DNA of 64,000 nucleotides, taken from Flavobacterium araucananum. Lineage in GTDB: Bacteria; Bacteroidota; Bacteroidia; Flavobacteriales; Flavobacteriaceae. The notes under the pieces were generated by a model that saw only the letters and a program-made list of their open reading frames with translations, made no database searches and was not told where the DNA came from. Positions 1 to 8,151 of this stretch are shown in pieces; the first letter of the stretch is position 1, and every line of letters starts with the position of its first letter. The DNA lies in NCBI RefSeq assembly GCF_002222055.1, contig NZ_MUGS01000005.1, positions 187,319 through 251,318 on the forward strand. Direction: 5' to 3'. The position numbers and the translations under genes were made by a program.

Positions 1-1767
1 CATCAGTTTTATTTTGTCACGAGTTTAATTGTTATTAATGTATTTTTCTTTTGGCTTTTTAGAACTTATTCCGGTATTATCAGGCATTCTTCCTATATAG
101 ATGCGATTAAGTTGTTGTTCTCTCAAATGTCGGTTTTGGTGTTTTTCTTGTTTTTTAATTTAGTTTTTGAATTATATACAGGGCATAAAGCGTTTTTAAA
201 CACGGCACTTTTTATCAATTTGGTTTTATCATTTTGCGGACTATTTTTATATCGTGTTATAGTAAAGCAAACTTTCGAATTATATTTTTCAGAAAAAACG
301 AATTCTAAGCTAATTAGAACGGTTATTTACGGAACAGATGCCAATGCGATTTCGGTTGCTAATGCATTAAAATTTGAAACGCCTTCGCGATTTAAAATTG
401 TTGGTTTTGTAGATAAAAATAATCAAAATGCATCTAAACGAATGTTAGATTTGCCAATTTTGATCTTGAGAAAAAAATTACCGGCTCTTATGCGTTCTGT
501 AGCTGCAGAAGGTGTTATCATTGCCGATAAGAGTTTATCTAAAGAAGAACAATTAATTATTGTAGATCAATGTTTAGAGTTTAACTACAGAGTTTATACA
601 GTTCCCTTAATTTCAGATTGGGAAAATCAAAAAGAGATTTCTCAAAAAGTAAAAAACATTCAAATTGAAGATTTACTGGAAAGAAAACCAATAGTTCTCG
701 ATAGTAAATCTATATCTAAACAATTAAAAGACAAAACGATTCTTATTACTGGTGCTGCCGGATCAATAGGAAGCGAAATCGTAAGGCAGGTTTTAGGTTT
801 CAATCCTAAAATGGTCATTATTTTAGATCATGCCGAAACACCTCTTCATAATTTATGTTTAGAAACGGCAGAGATAGGGTCTGAAACAAAAATTGTAGCT
901 GTAATAGCGGATGTAAGAAGTAAAAAAGCATTAGAAAAAGTTTTTAAAAATTATAATCCTCATGTTGTTTTTCACGCTGCGGCCTACAAGCATGTTCCTT
1001 TGATGGAGGAAAATCCGTCGCAAGCTATCCAGACAAATATAAAAGGAACAAAAAATTTAGCTGATTTATCATGCAAATATCGTGTCAAAAAATTTGTAAT
1101 GGTATCGACAGATAAAGCCGTTAACCCGAGCAATGTGATGGGAGCCAGCAAAAGAATAGCAGAGAAATATGTACAGTCTCTATTCTTAAAAAATCAGAAA
1201 GAAAATATTGAAGGTTCTACTAAATTTATCACAACCCGTTTTGGAAACGTCTTAGGATCAAATGGATCAGTTGTACCTTTATTTACAAAACAAATTGCCG
1301 AAGGAGGTCCGGTTACTATAACACATCAGGATATTATTCGTTATTTTATGACTATTCCTGAAGCTTGCCAATTGGTTCTCGAAGCCGGAGCAATGGGTAA
1401 CGGAGGTGAGATCTATATTTTTGATATGGGTAAACCAGTCAGAATAATTGATTTAGCAAAAAAAATGATTAAACTGGCAGGCTTTATTCCTGACAAAGAG
1501 ATAAAAATTAAAATTGTTGGACTTAGGCCAGGTGAAAAGTTATACGAAGAATTATTAAATGATACTTCTAAAACGTTACCAACCTATCATAACAAAATTA
1601 TGATTGCTCAGGAAATACAAGATGAATACGAAAATTTGCATATCGAGATCGATGAGCTTATAGGTATCGCTGATTTTTATGATAATGATGATATTGTAAC
1701 TAAAATGAAAAAAATTGTTCCGGAGTTTAAAAGTATGAATTCTACTTTCGAAGTTTTAGATAAGTAG
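1..1767 (+). CDS. Membrane-bound nucleotide-sugar 4,6-dehydratase, CapD/WbpM/PglF family (5' end outside window)
   Basis: The reading frame is open from the first base of the window, so the gene starts upstream; a TTG at 112 is only an internal codon. The N-terminal part has hydrophobic segments, then a Rossmann-like sensor region. The catalytic short-chain dehydrogenase domain shows the nucleotide-binding motif GAAGSIGSE (near base 750) and STDKAVNPSNVMGASKR (near 1108-1155). In that second motif Met replaces the usual Tyr of YxxxK, as in WbpM-type enzymes. The family converts UDP-GlcNAc to a 4-keto-6-deoxy sugar for surface glycans. Substrate is inferred from family only. It ends before a clear terminator and so may close an upstream transcription unit. 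Confidence 0.9.
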   Translation, partial: HQFYFVTSLIVINVFFFWLFRTYSGIIRHSSYIDAIKLLFSQMSVLVFFLFFNLVFELYTGHKAFLNTALFINLVLSFCGLFLYRVIVKQTFELYFSEKTNSKLIRTVIYGTDANAISVANALKFETPSRFKIVGFVDKNNQNASKRMLDLPILILRKKLPALMRSVAAEGVIIADKSLSKEEQLIIVDQCLEFNYRVYTVPLISDWENQKEISQKVKNIQIEDLLERKPIVLDSKSISKQLKDKTILITGAAGSIGSEIVRQVLGFNPKMVIILDHAETPLHNLCLETAEIGSETKIVAVIADVRSKKALEKVFKNYNPHVVFHAAAYKHVPLMEENPSQAIQTNIKGTKNLADLSCKYRVKKFVMVSTDKAVNPSNVMGASKRIAEKYVQSLFLKNQKENIEGSTKFITTRFGNVLGSNGSVVPLFTKQIAEGGPVTITHQDIIRYFMTIPEACQLVLEAGAMGNGGEIYIFDMGKPVRIIDLAKKMIKLAGFIPDKEIKIKIVGLRPGEKLYEELLNDTSKTLPTYHNKIMIAQEIQDEYENLHIEIDELIGIADFYDNDDIVTKMKKIVPEFKSMNSTFEVLDK

Positions 1768-1805
1768 TTTCGTGCAAATAATTGAACTTTGATTCAAAAT
1801 AATAA

Positions 1806-1840
1806 TAAAAAGGTGTTTTTTTAAAAAACGCCTTTTTGCA
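1806..1840 (+). terminator. Rho-independent terminator after the 4,6-dehydratase gene
   Basis: A stem of about 13 pairs rich in A-T with a GGTG/CGCC core (one G-T pair) is followed by a T-rich tract. It separates the dehydratase gene from the ABC exporter genes, suggesting that the exporter begins a new transcript. Confidence 0.7.
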
Positions 1841-1910
1841 TTTTAAATAATTTATAAACGAATAAAAATCTTGTTAATTAAGTAGTCAGACAAGAATATA
1901 TAAAAATAGC

Positions 1911-1940
1911 TTTAAAGAAAACAAGATTACAATGTATTTG
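1911..1940 (+). promoter_or_regulatory. Candidate Bacteroidota promoter for the glycan export/assembly operon
   Basis: TTTA, then 19 bases, then TGTATTTG (7 of 8 matches to TAnnTTTG), ending 13 bases before the ATG of the permease gene and lying downstream of a terminator. Genes from 1954 to about 32998 are tightly packed with no other obvious terminator, so this may drive much of the locus. The -33 half is imperfect. Confidence 0.45.
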
Positions 1941-1953
1941 TAATAAATATAAA

Positions 1954-2820
1954 ATGAACGACAACAATAGCCCCAATGATTGGTTGTTTGAAATAACACC
2001 TAAAAATAAATTCTTCTCCTTAAACTTAAAAGAGGTTTGGCAATATAGAGACTTACTATTTCTTTTTGTAAAACGGGATGTTATTACAGTTTACAAACAA
2101 ACTGTCTTAGGGCCGCTTTGGTACTTAATTCAGCCCTTATTTACTTCTGTAACTTTTACAATAATATTCAACAATGTAGCCGGTATCGATACCGGAACAG
2201 TTCCTCCGTTTTTATTTAATCTTGCAGGAATAACGGTTTGGAATTATTTTACAGCCTGTCTAACAGGAACATCAGATACTTTTAAGGCAAATGCGGCAAT
2301 ATTTGGTAAAGTATACTTTCCCAGAATTATTACGCCACTTTCAGTTGTAATATCTAATCTTGTAAAATTTGGAATTCAATTTTTTATTTTTATCGGATTC
2401 TATATTTTCTATTATTTTCAAGGTGCAAATTTAGGCTTAAACAGTCTGATTTTATTTTTTCCTGTTTTGATCGTGATTATGGGAATTTTAGGATTAGGGT
2501 TAGGAATGCTTATCTCGGCAATGGTAACAAAATACCGTGATTTTAGTCATTTAATTGGTTTTGGGATACAATTGCTAATGTACCTTTCTGCTGTAATGTA
2601 TCCAATGGAATTAATTAAAGATAAATTACCCAGTTATGGCTGGCTTGTCGAATATAATCCGTTGGCTTATATAATAGAAACAGCCCGATATATGCTTTTA
2701 AACGTTGGCGAAGTTTCGGTTTTAGGATTGTCCTATACTTTGGTTGTAACCGTAGCAGTATTTTTTGTTGGACTTTTAGTCTTTAATAAAACCGAAAAAA
2801 GTTTTATAGATACAGTTTAA
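1954..2820 (+). CDS. ABC-2 type polysaccharide export permease (Wzm-like)
   Basis: A 288-residue inner-membrane protein with about six hydrophobic segments. The N-terminal cytoplasmic part carries the family signature region KRDVITVYKQTVLGPLWYL, followed by GMLISAMVTKYRDF between later helices. ABC-2 permeases of this kind export lipid-linked O-antigen or capsule chains across the inner membrane. The ATPase partner begins 44 bases downstream, as expected for a Wzm/Wzt pair. ATG at 1954 fits the family N-terminus. The symbol wzm is left out because the exported glycan is unknown. Confidence 0.9.
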   Translation: MNDNNSPNDWLFEITPKNKFFSLNLKEVWQYRDLLFLFVKRDVITVYKQTVLGPLWYLIQPLFTSVTFTIIFNNVAGIDTGTVPPFLFNLAGITVWNYFTACLTGTSDTFKANAAIFGKVYFPRIITPLSVVISNLVKFGIQFFIFIGFYIFYYFQGANLGLNSLILFFPVLIVIMGILGLGLGMLISAMVTKYRDFSHLIGFGIQLLMYLSAVMYPMELIKDKLPSYGWLVEYNPLAYIIETARYMLLNVGEVSVLGLSYTLVVTVAVFFVGLLVFNKTEKSFIDTV

Positions 2821-2864
2821 AAACAGAATTTTTAAATTTCATTACTATTCCTAGTTATTACAAT

Positions 2865-4154
2865 TTGCAATTGAAAAAAGATATAATATTAAAAGCCGAG
2901 AATATTTCTAAACAATACCGTTTAGGAGAAGTTGGTACAGGAACATTGATTCATGACATCAATCGTTGGTGGCATAAGATAAGAGGAAAAGAAAATCCGT
3001 ATCTAAAGATAGGCGAAACAAATGATCGCTCAACCAAAGGCAATTCAGATTATGTTTGGGCTTTGCAAGACATTAATTTCGAAGTAGAACGCGGAGAAGT
3101 TCTGGGTATTATTGGTAAAAATGGAGCAGGAAAATCGACACTTCTCAAGATACTTTCAAAAGTAACAGCACCAACTACAGGAATTATAAAATCCCGTGGT
3201 CGAATAGCGTCACTTCTTGAAGTAGGAACAGGATTTAATGGCGAAATGACAGGACGTGAGAATATTTTTTTAAATGGGGCAATTCTTGGAATGACCAAAA
3301 AAGAAATAGCCTCAAAGCTGGATGAAATTATTGAGTTTTCAGGTTGTGAGCGTTACATCGACACACCTGTAAAAAGATACAGTTCAGGAATGACCGTTCG
3401 ATTGGCATTTGCTGTAGCGGCTTTTTTAGAGCCTGAAATTTTGGTTGTCGATGAGGTTTTAGCAGTTGGAGATGCAGAGTTTCAGAAAAAAGCTATCGGA
3501 AAGATGCAGGATATCTCCAAAGGGCAAGGCAGAACCGTTTTGTTTGTAAGCCACAATATGGCAGCCGTAAAGAGTTTGTGCACCAGAGGTATTGTACTCG
3601 AAAATGGTAAAATTAAATTCAATGGAAATATTGATGAAGCGTTAGATGTCTATTCAAGCAATGATAGTTCTACAGGACATACCGTTATCTTCGACTCAGA
3701 TACAAAGCGAATTGGTTCCAGAAATATAGAATTTATCTCGGCAGAAATTAGAGATCAGAACGATATATTAAATAACGAGTTTTCTATTGGAGATGATTTA
3801 AATATAAAATTCAGATTAAAAAATAATACCAACGAAGCAAAATCTGAAGTAGGAATTCAAATAAGATCTTCAGACGAAATGCCCATATTTCATATTATGG
3901 GAAGAGATTCAAATTTTGAGTTAATCCATTCAGAAGCACAAGAAGAGTTCGTTGTAAGTATAAAAGATATCAGACTTTTTCCGGGTATTTATACAATTAG
4001 TTTTACAAGTAATACTACTACCGGACACCAGATATTTGACAGTATTGAAAACGCATTGTCTTTTCAAATTATAGACGGAGGCAAATATACGATTAGAAGT
4101 TTGCCAAGAGCAGCCGGTCTTTTCTTTTTAAATCCGGAATGGAAAAAATTGTAA
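2865..4154 (+). CDS. ABC transporter ATPase with C-terminal glycan-binding domain (Wzt-like)
   Basis: The nucleotide-binding domain covers roughly residues 8-250: Walker A GKNGAGKST (about 84-92), signature YSSGMTVRLA, Walker B EILVVDEVLAVGD and H-loop VSHN. The remaining 170 or so residues form a beta-rich extension like the Wzt C-terminal domain, which in E. coli O9a recognises the finished, terminally modified polymer. It pairs with the preceding permease. No ATG exists near the N-terminus; TTG at 2865 (or TTG 2871) is the best start. Confidence 0.9.
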   Translation: MQLKKDIILKAENISKQYRLGEVGTGTLIHDINRWWHKIRGKENPYLKIGETNDRSTKGNSDYVWALQDINFEVERGEVLGIIGKNGAGKSTLLKILSKVTAPTTGIIKSRGRIASLLEVGTGFNGEMTGRENIFLNGAILGMTKKEIASKLDEIIEFSGCERYIDTPVKRYSSGMTVRLAFAVAAFLEPEILVVDEVLAVGDAEFQKKAIGKMQDISKGQGRTVLFVSHNMAAVKSLCTRGIVLENGKIKFNGNIDEALDVYSSNDSSTGHTVIFDSDTKRIGSRNIEFISAEIRDQNDILNNEFSIGDDLNIKFRLKNNTNEAKSEVGIQIRSSDEMPIFHIMGRDSNFELIHSEAQEEFVVSIKDIRLFPGIYTISFTSNTTTGHQIFDSIENALSFQIIDGGKYTIRSLPRAAGLFFLNPEWKKL

Positions 4155-4157
4155 GCA

Positions 4158-5111
4158 ATGAAAATCGTTAAACTGACATTCAATTACGATTGGCCCCTTT
4201 TTAGGCAAACTCCAAATTTCTCCCAGATCTGGGGTGATTATAAGTTTGTTATTGATGATGATCTAAAAGAATGTGACTTTTGGATCGTATATACCGATTA
4301 TAAAATACAAACAGAGACTGTAAAATGCACTCCTGAAAACGTAATTTTTATTCCTGGAGAATGTTATAACACAAGTCCTAAGTTCGCCCAAAAGTTCTTA
4401 GATCAATTTGGTACAATTATTACGGTACAAAAAGAGCTAAAACATAAAAACATTATCTATTCTCATAATGCAAATCCCTGGTTTATTGGTAAATCTTTCG
4501 ATGAATTAAATTCGTTAGAAACGCCGGATAAAACAAAATTAATTTCGGTTATTTCTTCTGATAAAGCTTTTACCGAAGGGCATAGAAAAAGAGTTGACTA
4601 TGTAAAGAAACTCAAAGAATATTTTGGAGATCAACTGGATGTTTATGGCAGAGGTATAGCAGATTTTGATGATAAATGGGATGTTTTGGCAAATTATAAA
4701 TATTCGATAGCAATAGAAAACGATTATTGTGAAGATTGGGTTACCGAAAAATTTTTCGATTGCCTCTATACCCATACATTACCATTTTATTATGGCTGTC
4801 CAAATCTGGAAAGTATAGTTAACAAAAATTCTTTTATCCGAATTAATATAGATGATTTTGAATCAAGTGTAAAAATAATTGAGGAAGCTATCCAACAAAA
4901 TGAATTTGATAAAAGAGTAGAGCTACTTAAAAAAGAATCAACAGAAAGTCTTCATCGAGACAACCTTTTTCCTTTTTTAGTAAATATATTAGACAAGAAA
5001 AGTATTCTTTCAAAAAAGGAATTTGTAAAAATAAGACCTGAATTTGAGATAAATAAGAGAAATGTTTTGGTTAGATTTCTTAGTAAAATAAAAAGAGTTT
5101 TAGTAAGATGA
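4158..5111 (+). CDS. GT10-family fucosyltransferase (alpha-1,3/1,4 type)
   Basis: A 317-residue protein with the GT10 C-terminal donor-binding region: AIENDYCEDWVTEKFFDCL followed by PFYYGCPN, the hallmark of bacterial and animal alpha-1,3/4-fucosyltransferases that use GDP-fucose. The N-terminal half (FRQTPNFSQIWGDY) resembles the second GT10 protein at 17588. It begins 3 bases after the ABC ATPase and overlaps the next gene by an ATGA. GDP-fucose as donor is inferred from the family; acceptor unknown. Confidence 0.85.
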   Translation: MKIVKLTFNYDWPLFRQTPNFSQIWGDYKFVIDDDLKECDFWIVYTDYKIQTETVKCTPENVIFIPGECYNTSPKFAQKFLDQFGTIITVQKELKHKNIIYSHNANPWFIGKSFDELNSLETPDKTKLISVISSDKAFTEGHRKRVDYVKKLKEYFGDQLDVYGRGIADFDDKWDVLANYKYSIAIENDYCEDWVTEKFFDCLYTHTLPFYYGCPNLESIVNKNSFIRINIDDFESSVKIIEEAIQQNEFDKRVELLKKESTESLHRDNLFPFLVNILDKKSILSKKEFVKIRPEFEINKRNVLVRFLSKIKRVLVR

Positions 5112-5707
5112 AAAAAATATTAAAGCGTATTTATAAAGCTGTTACTCGCAAGTTGGCTAAAAAAGAACATTTGTTAGTGAACCCAAATCAAGGCAAATTT
5201 CTTAATGTCGAAATTATGTCGTCGGCAATATTAAGTGGTGAAAATGAAATTGGAGAATATACTTATATTGGATTTAATAGTATAATAACCAAATCAAAAA
5301 TTGGAAGATATTGCTCTATTGCCGGAAATGTGAGTATTGGTATAGGAGAACATAAGATTAATAGAGTTTCTACAAATAGTATTTTTTATAAAAACCCTTG
5401 GGAAACCCTAACAGAAAAAGAATGTGTAATTGGTAATGATGTTTGGATTGGTACAAATTCAGTTATAAGAAGAGGTGTTACCATAGGAGATGGAGCAGTA
5501 GTTGGGGCAAATTCATTTGTAAACAAAGATGTAAAGCCTTTTGAAGTTGTAGCCGGAGCTCCTGCAAAATTCATTAAGATGAGATTTCCAGATTCAACAA
5601 TAGAAAGAATTCAGAAATCGGATTGGTGGTCTAAAGAACTAAAGGAAGCCAAGTCATTAATAGAAAAATTAGAATTAACAGGATTATTTGAGCAAGATGA
5701 TAAATAA
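5108..5707 (+). CDS. Left-handed beta-helix acyltransferase (WbbJ/Vat-like)
   Basis: A 199-residue protein with hexapeptide-repeat coils (IGEYTYIGFNS, IGRYCSIAG, IGNDVWIGTNSVIRRGVTIGDGAVVGANS, ending VAGAPAKFI) typical of acetyl-CoA-dependent O-acetyltransferases. Residues 1-20 are basic. It overlaps the preceding GT10 gene by four bases, so it probably acetylates the same surface glycan. Could instead act on a nucleotide sugar; the sequence does not decide. Confidence 0.8.
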   Translation: MKKILKRIYKAVTRKLAKKEHLLVNPNQGKFLNVEIMSSAILSGENEIGEYTYIGFNSIITKSKIGRYCSIAGNVSIGIGEHKINRVSTNSIFYKNPWETLTEKECVIGNDVWIGTNSVIRRGVTIGDGAVVGANSFVNKDVKPFEVVAGAPAKFIKMRFPDSTIERIQKSDWWSKELKEAKSLIEKLELTGLFEQDDK

Positions 5708-5939
5708 AAACGCCAAAATATATATTACAGGTTATACAGGAATTTTGGGTAGTATGACTTTCGATTTTTTTAAAGAAAAAGGATATACTGGAGAAATTTT
5801 GTGGGATGATATCAAACCAAACAGAATGCTTAAAAAATGTGTGAATGTTTCTAATATGATAGAAGAAGGATTCGAGCGTGCAAAATCATTAGAAATAGGT
5901 CTAAAATAGGTAATAGAAAATTATAAAAAATTGAAATGA
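5697..5939 (+). pseudogene. Internally deleted remnant of GDP-L-fucose synthase (fcl/wcaG)
   Basis: The first 30 or so codons (KNAKIYITGYTGILGS) match the N-terminal nucleotide-binding region of the fucose synthase family. They run straight into what looks like its C-terminal tail (GEILWDDIKPNRMLKK ... SLEIGLK). About 230 central codons, including the catalytic YxxxK, are absent. A TAG at 5907 interrupts the tail, but the same frame continues as VIENYKKLK to a TGA at 5937 that overlaps the next ATG, showing the old gene end. It cannot encode a working enzyme. The family assignment rests on motif recognition, not a search. Confidence 0.7.
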
Positions 5940-7030
5940 TTCATAATGTCCTAAAATTAAATAACAATACTAATAAATATTCTTTCATTGAAGGATTAAG
6001 AGGTTTTGCTATTTTATTGGTGTTCGGAGTTCATTTTTTTGGAAAATTTCAGAAGAAAGAGTATTTTCTAAGTCAGGATTCTTTTTTTAGACCCATTATT
6101 AAATTTTTACATTCTGGTCATATTGGTGTAGATTGCTTTTTTTTAATCAGTTCATTTTTAATCTACAAATCTTTAACCAATCCTAATAATAAAATATCTT
6201 TTATACAATTTATGTACAAAAGATATTCTAGGTTATTACCTGTGATTATTTTTATTTTAGTTATCCCTTTTGTAATTTATAATGGATTCAATATAAAGAT
6301 TATTTTAGATAATATTTTTTTTCTAAATATCTTTAATTCAAGTTCAAGTATTGTTATAGTCACGTGGTCATTGGTTTACGAAATATATTTTTATATTTTA
6401 GCAGGCATATTATATATTATTCTTCCAAATAAAATTACCACAAGTATTCTATTTTTATTATTACTATTTATATCAGACCTCTTAATTCATTTTTTTATTG
6501 ACCAGCATATAATAGAAGAACCTGTTAGATTTTTAGGATTCTTTTTTGGTATTTTATTGGCAAAATATCAGACAAAAATTGAGCAATCTAAGTTTTTATC
6601 AAAGTACAAAGAATGCATTGTTAGTATCGGTTTTTGTATCATATTTTTTCAAATGTATGGTTGGCAAAATTTTAATTGGGCAGAATCTGTGGCAACAAGT
6701 AAACTGTATAGCGCATTATTTTATATAACAGTTCAAATAGGTTTCTTCCTGATAATTCTTGGTAATTTAATAAAAGGAAATAGACTGGAGTTTTTGCTGG
6801 TTAATAGCTTTATGCAATTATTAGGAATGGTTAGTTATTCATTTTATATTATTCATTGTTTTATAATTGAAAAACTAAATCTTATTCCCAAATTGATGCT
6901 GTATTTACCTATATCTGGTTTTACATCAATACTTTTAGAATATATACTATCATTTTCTTTTGCCATTTTATTGTCAATCTATATTTATGAATACTTAGAA
7001 AAACCATATTTTAATGAAATTAAAAAATGA
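5936..7030 (+). CDS. Acyltransferase-3 family membrane O-acyltransferase (OafA/YrhL-like)
   Basis: 364 residues with about ten hydrophobic segments. The N-terminal signature FIEGLRGFAILLVFGVHFF contains the conserved Arg and His of the acyltransferase-3 family, and GVDCFFLISSFLI follows. Such proteins O-acetylate surface polysaccharides or lipid-linked sugars from the membrane. The gene looks more AT-rich than its neighbours and starts on the stop of the fucose-synthase remnant, both hinting at separate acquisition. Overlaps the next small ORF by ATGA. Confidence 0.85.
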   Translation: MIHNVLKLNNNTNKYSFIEGLRGFAILLVFGVHFFGKFQKKEYFLSQDSFFRPIIKFLHSGHIGVDCFFLISSFLIYKSLTNPNNKISFIQFMYKRYSRLLPVIIFILVIPFVIYNGFNIKIILDNIFFLNIFNSSSSIVIVTWSLVYEIYFYILAGILYIILPNKITTSILFLLLLFISDLLIHFFIDQHIIEEPVRFLGFFFGILLAKYQTKIEQSKFLSKYKECIVSIGFCIIFFQMYGWQNFNWAESVATSKLYSALFYITVQIGFFLIILGNLIKGNRLEFLLVNSFMQLLGMVSYSFYIIHCFIIEKLNLIPKLMLYLPISGFTSILLEYILSFSFAILLSIYIYEYLEKPYFNEIKK

Positions 7031-7215
7031 AAATACCCTTAACGCGAAGAGCATTTCTTAAAGAAGAACAAACTAAAAAAGCTTTGGCTGATTTCATTCT
7101 TACTGCAGACAGATTAAGTATGGATATTGAATGCAAATTTAGCAATGCTACAGGCATTTATCCTGAACTTCCCGTAGAAGATTTGTTAATTATTGAGAAT
7201 TTATTAAAAAAATAA
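7027..7215 (+). CDS. Small hypothetical protein (62 aa)
   Basis: Not recognised. The 62-residue product is mixed charged and hydrophobic with no membrane segment or cysteine cluster except one Cys, and ends IIENLLKK. It is coupled at both ends: ATGA overlap with the acyltransferase-3 gene and immediate abutment with the GT11 ATG. That tight fit favours a real gene, but since gene remnants lie on both sides it may itself be a leftover fragment. Confidence 0.45.
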   Translation: MKIPLTRRAFLKEEQTKKALADFILTADRLSMDIECKFSNATGIYPELPVEDLLIIENLLKK

Positions 7216-8037
7216 ATGATCGTAGTTCAGTTAATAGGTGGTTTAGGAAACCAGTTGTTTCAATATGCAGCAGCCAAAGCTTTGGCATTAGAAACCAAGC
7301 AAAAGCTTTATCTTGACGTATCGCAATTTGAGAGTTATAAATTACATAATTATGCTTTAAACCATCTTAATGTTATTTCAAAAACCTACAAAAAGCCCAA
7401 TAGATATTTAAGAAAGATAAAAAGTTTCTATCAAAAAAAGACTTCCTACAAAGAAGTCGATTTTGGATATAACCCGGATCTGATTACTTTAAAAGGAGAC
7501 GTGGTATTCCTGGAAGGTTACTTTCAGTCAGAACAATATTTTATAAAATATGAAAAAGAAATTCGCGAGGATTTCGAAGTGCTTACACCATTAAAAGAAG
7601 AGACTAAAGCTGCTATTGCAAAAATTGAATCTGTAAATTCTGTATCCATACACATTCGTAGAGGAGATTATTTAAACAATCCGTTACACAATACGAGCAA
7701 AGACGAATATTATAACAAAGCCTTAGAAATAATAGAAAGTAAGCTTACTAATCCTGTTTTATTTGTTTTTTCGGACGATATGAATTGGGTAAAAGCAAAT
7801 TTCTCAACAAAGCAAGAAACCGTATTTATTGACTTTAATGATGCTGCGACAAATTTTGAAGATTTAAAATTAATGGCCGCCTGTAAACATAATGTGATCG
7901 TCAACAGCAGTTTTAGCTGGTGGGGTGCATGGCTTAATAAAAATCCTGATAAAATTGTAATCGCTCCAAAACTTTGGTTCAATGACGATTCGATAAATAC
8001 TAATGACATAATCCCGACAAGTTGGGTTAAAATATAA
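7216..8037 (+). CDS. GT11-family alpha-1,2-fucosyltransferase
   Basis: A 273-residue protein with three clear family motifs: GGLGNQLFQYAAAKALA at the N-terminus, the GDP-fucose-binding HIRRGDYL in the middle, and NSSFSWWGAWLN near the C-terminus. Length is typical for GT11 (about 270-300). It would transfer fucose from GDP-fucose onto a galactose-type acceptor. The fragment after its stop is a relic of gmd, so the gene once sat next to its own donor-synthesis gene. Confidence 0.92.
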   Translation: MIVVQLIGGLGNQLFQYAAAKALALETKQKLYLDVSQFESYKLHNYALNHLNVISKTYKKPNRYLRKIKSFYQKKTSYKEVDFGYNPDLITLKGDVVFLEGYFQSEQYFIKYEKEIREDFEVLTPLKEETKAAIAKIESVNSVSIHIRRGDYLNNPLHNTSKDEYYNKALEIIESKLTNPVLFVFSDDMNWVKANFSTKQETVFIDFNDAATNFEDLKLMAACKHNVIVNSSFSWWGAWLNKNPDKIVIAPKLWFNDDSINTNDIIPTSWVKI

Positions 8038-8040
8038 AAA

Positions 8041-8151
8041 ATGAAAAAAGCAAGAACAGTTTTAGGATGGCAGCCAAAATTTAATTTAGAAGATATCGTA
8101 AAACAAATGGTTGCAGCAGACATCGAATTATTTGAAAAAGAAATAAAATAA
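8041..8151 (+). pseudogene. C-terminal fragment of GDP-mannose 4,6-dehydratase (gmd)
   Basis: A 36-codon frame beginning ATG at 8041 reads KKARTVLGWQPKFNLEDIV then KQMVAADIELFEKE. That is the extreme C-terminus of Gmd (the KA..LGW.PK...L...M...D motif); the roughly 330 preceding residues, with the Rossmann motif and catalytic triad, are gone. The TAATG overlap with the following GT2 gene preserves the original gene junction. Probably non-functional; it could be translated as a short peptide. Confidence 0.75.

Noticed and set aside
3050..3298. Minus-strand ORF of 82 residues inside the Wzt-like gene
   Set aside because: Lies opposite the conserved Walker A region and has no recognisable content; shadow of the real gene.
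5688..5909. 73-residue ORF as an intact small dehydrogenase-like gene
   Set aside because: It joins the two ends of a much larger enzyme without a catalytic region, and the frame continues past the stop with matching sequence; treated as a pseudogene.
7710..8123. Minus-strand ORF of 137 residues opposite the GT11 gene
   Set aside because: Opposite conserved GT11 motifs and the gmd relic, with no start signal; shadow.
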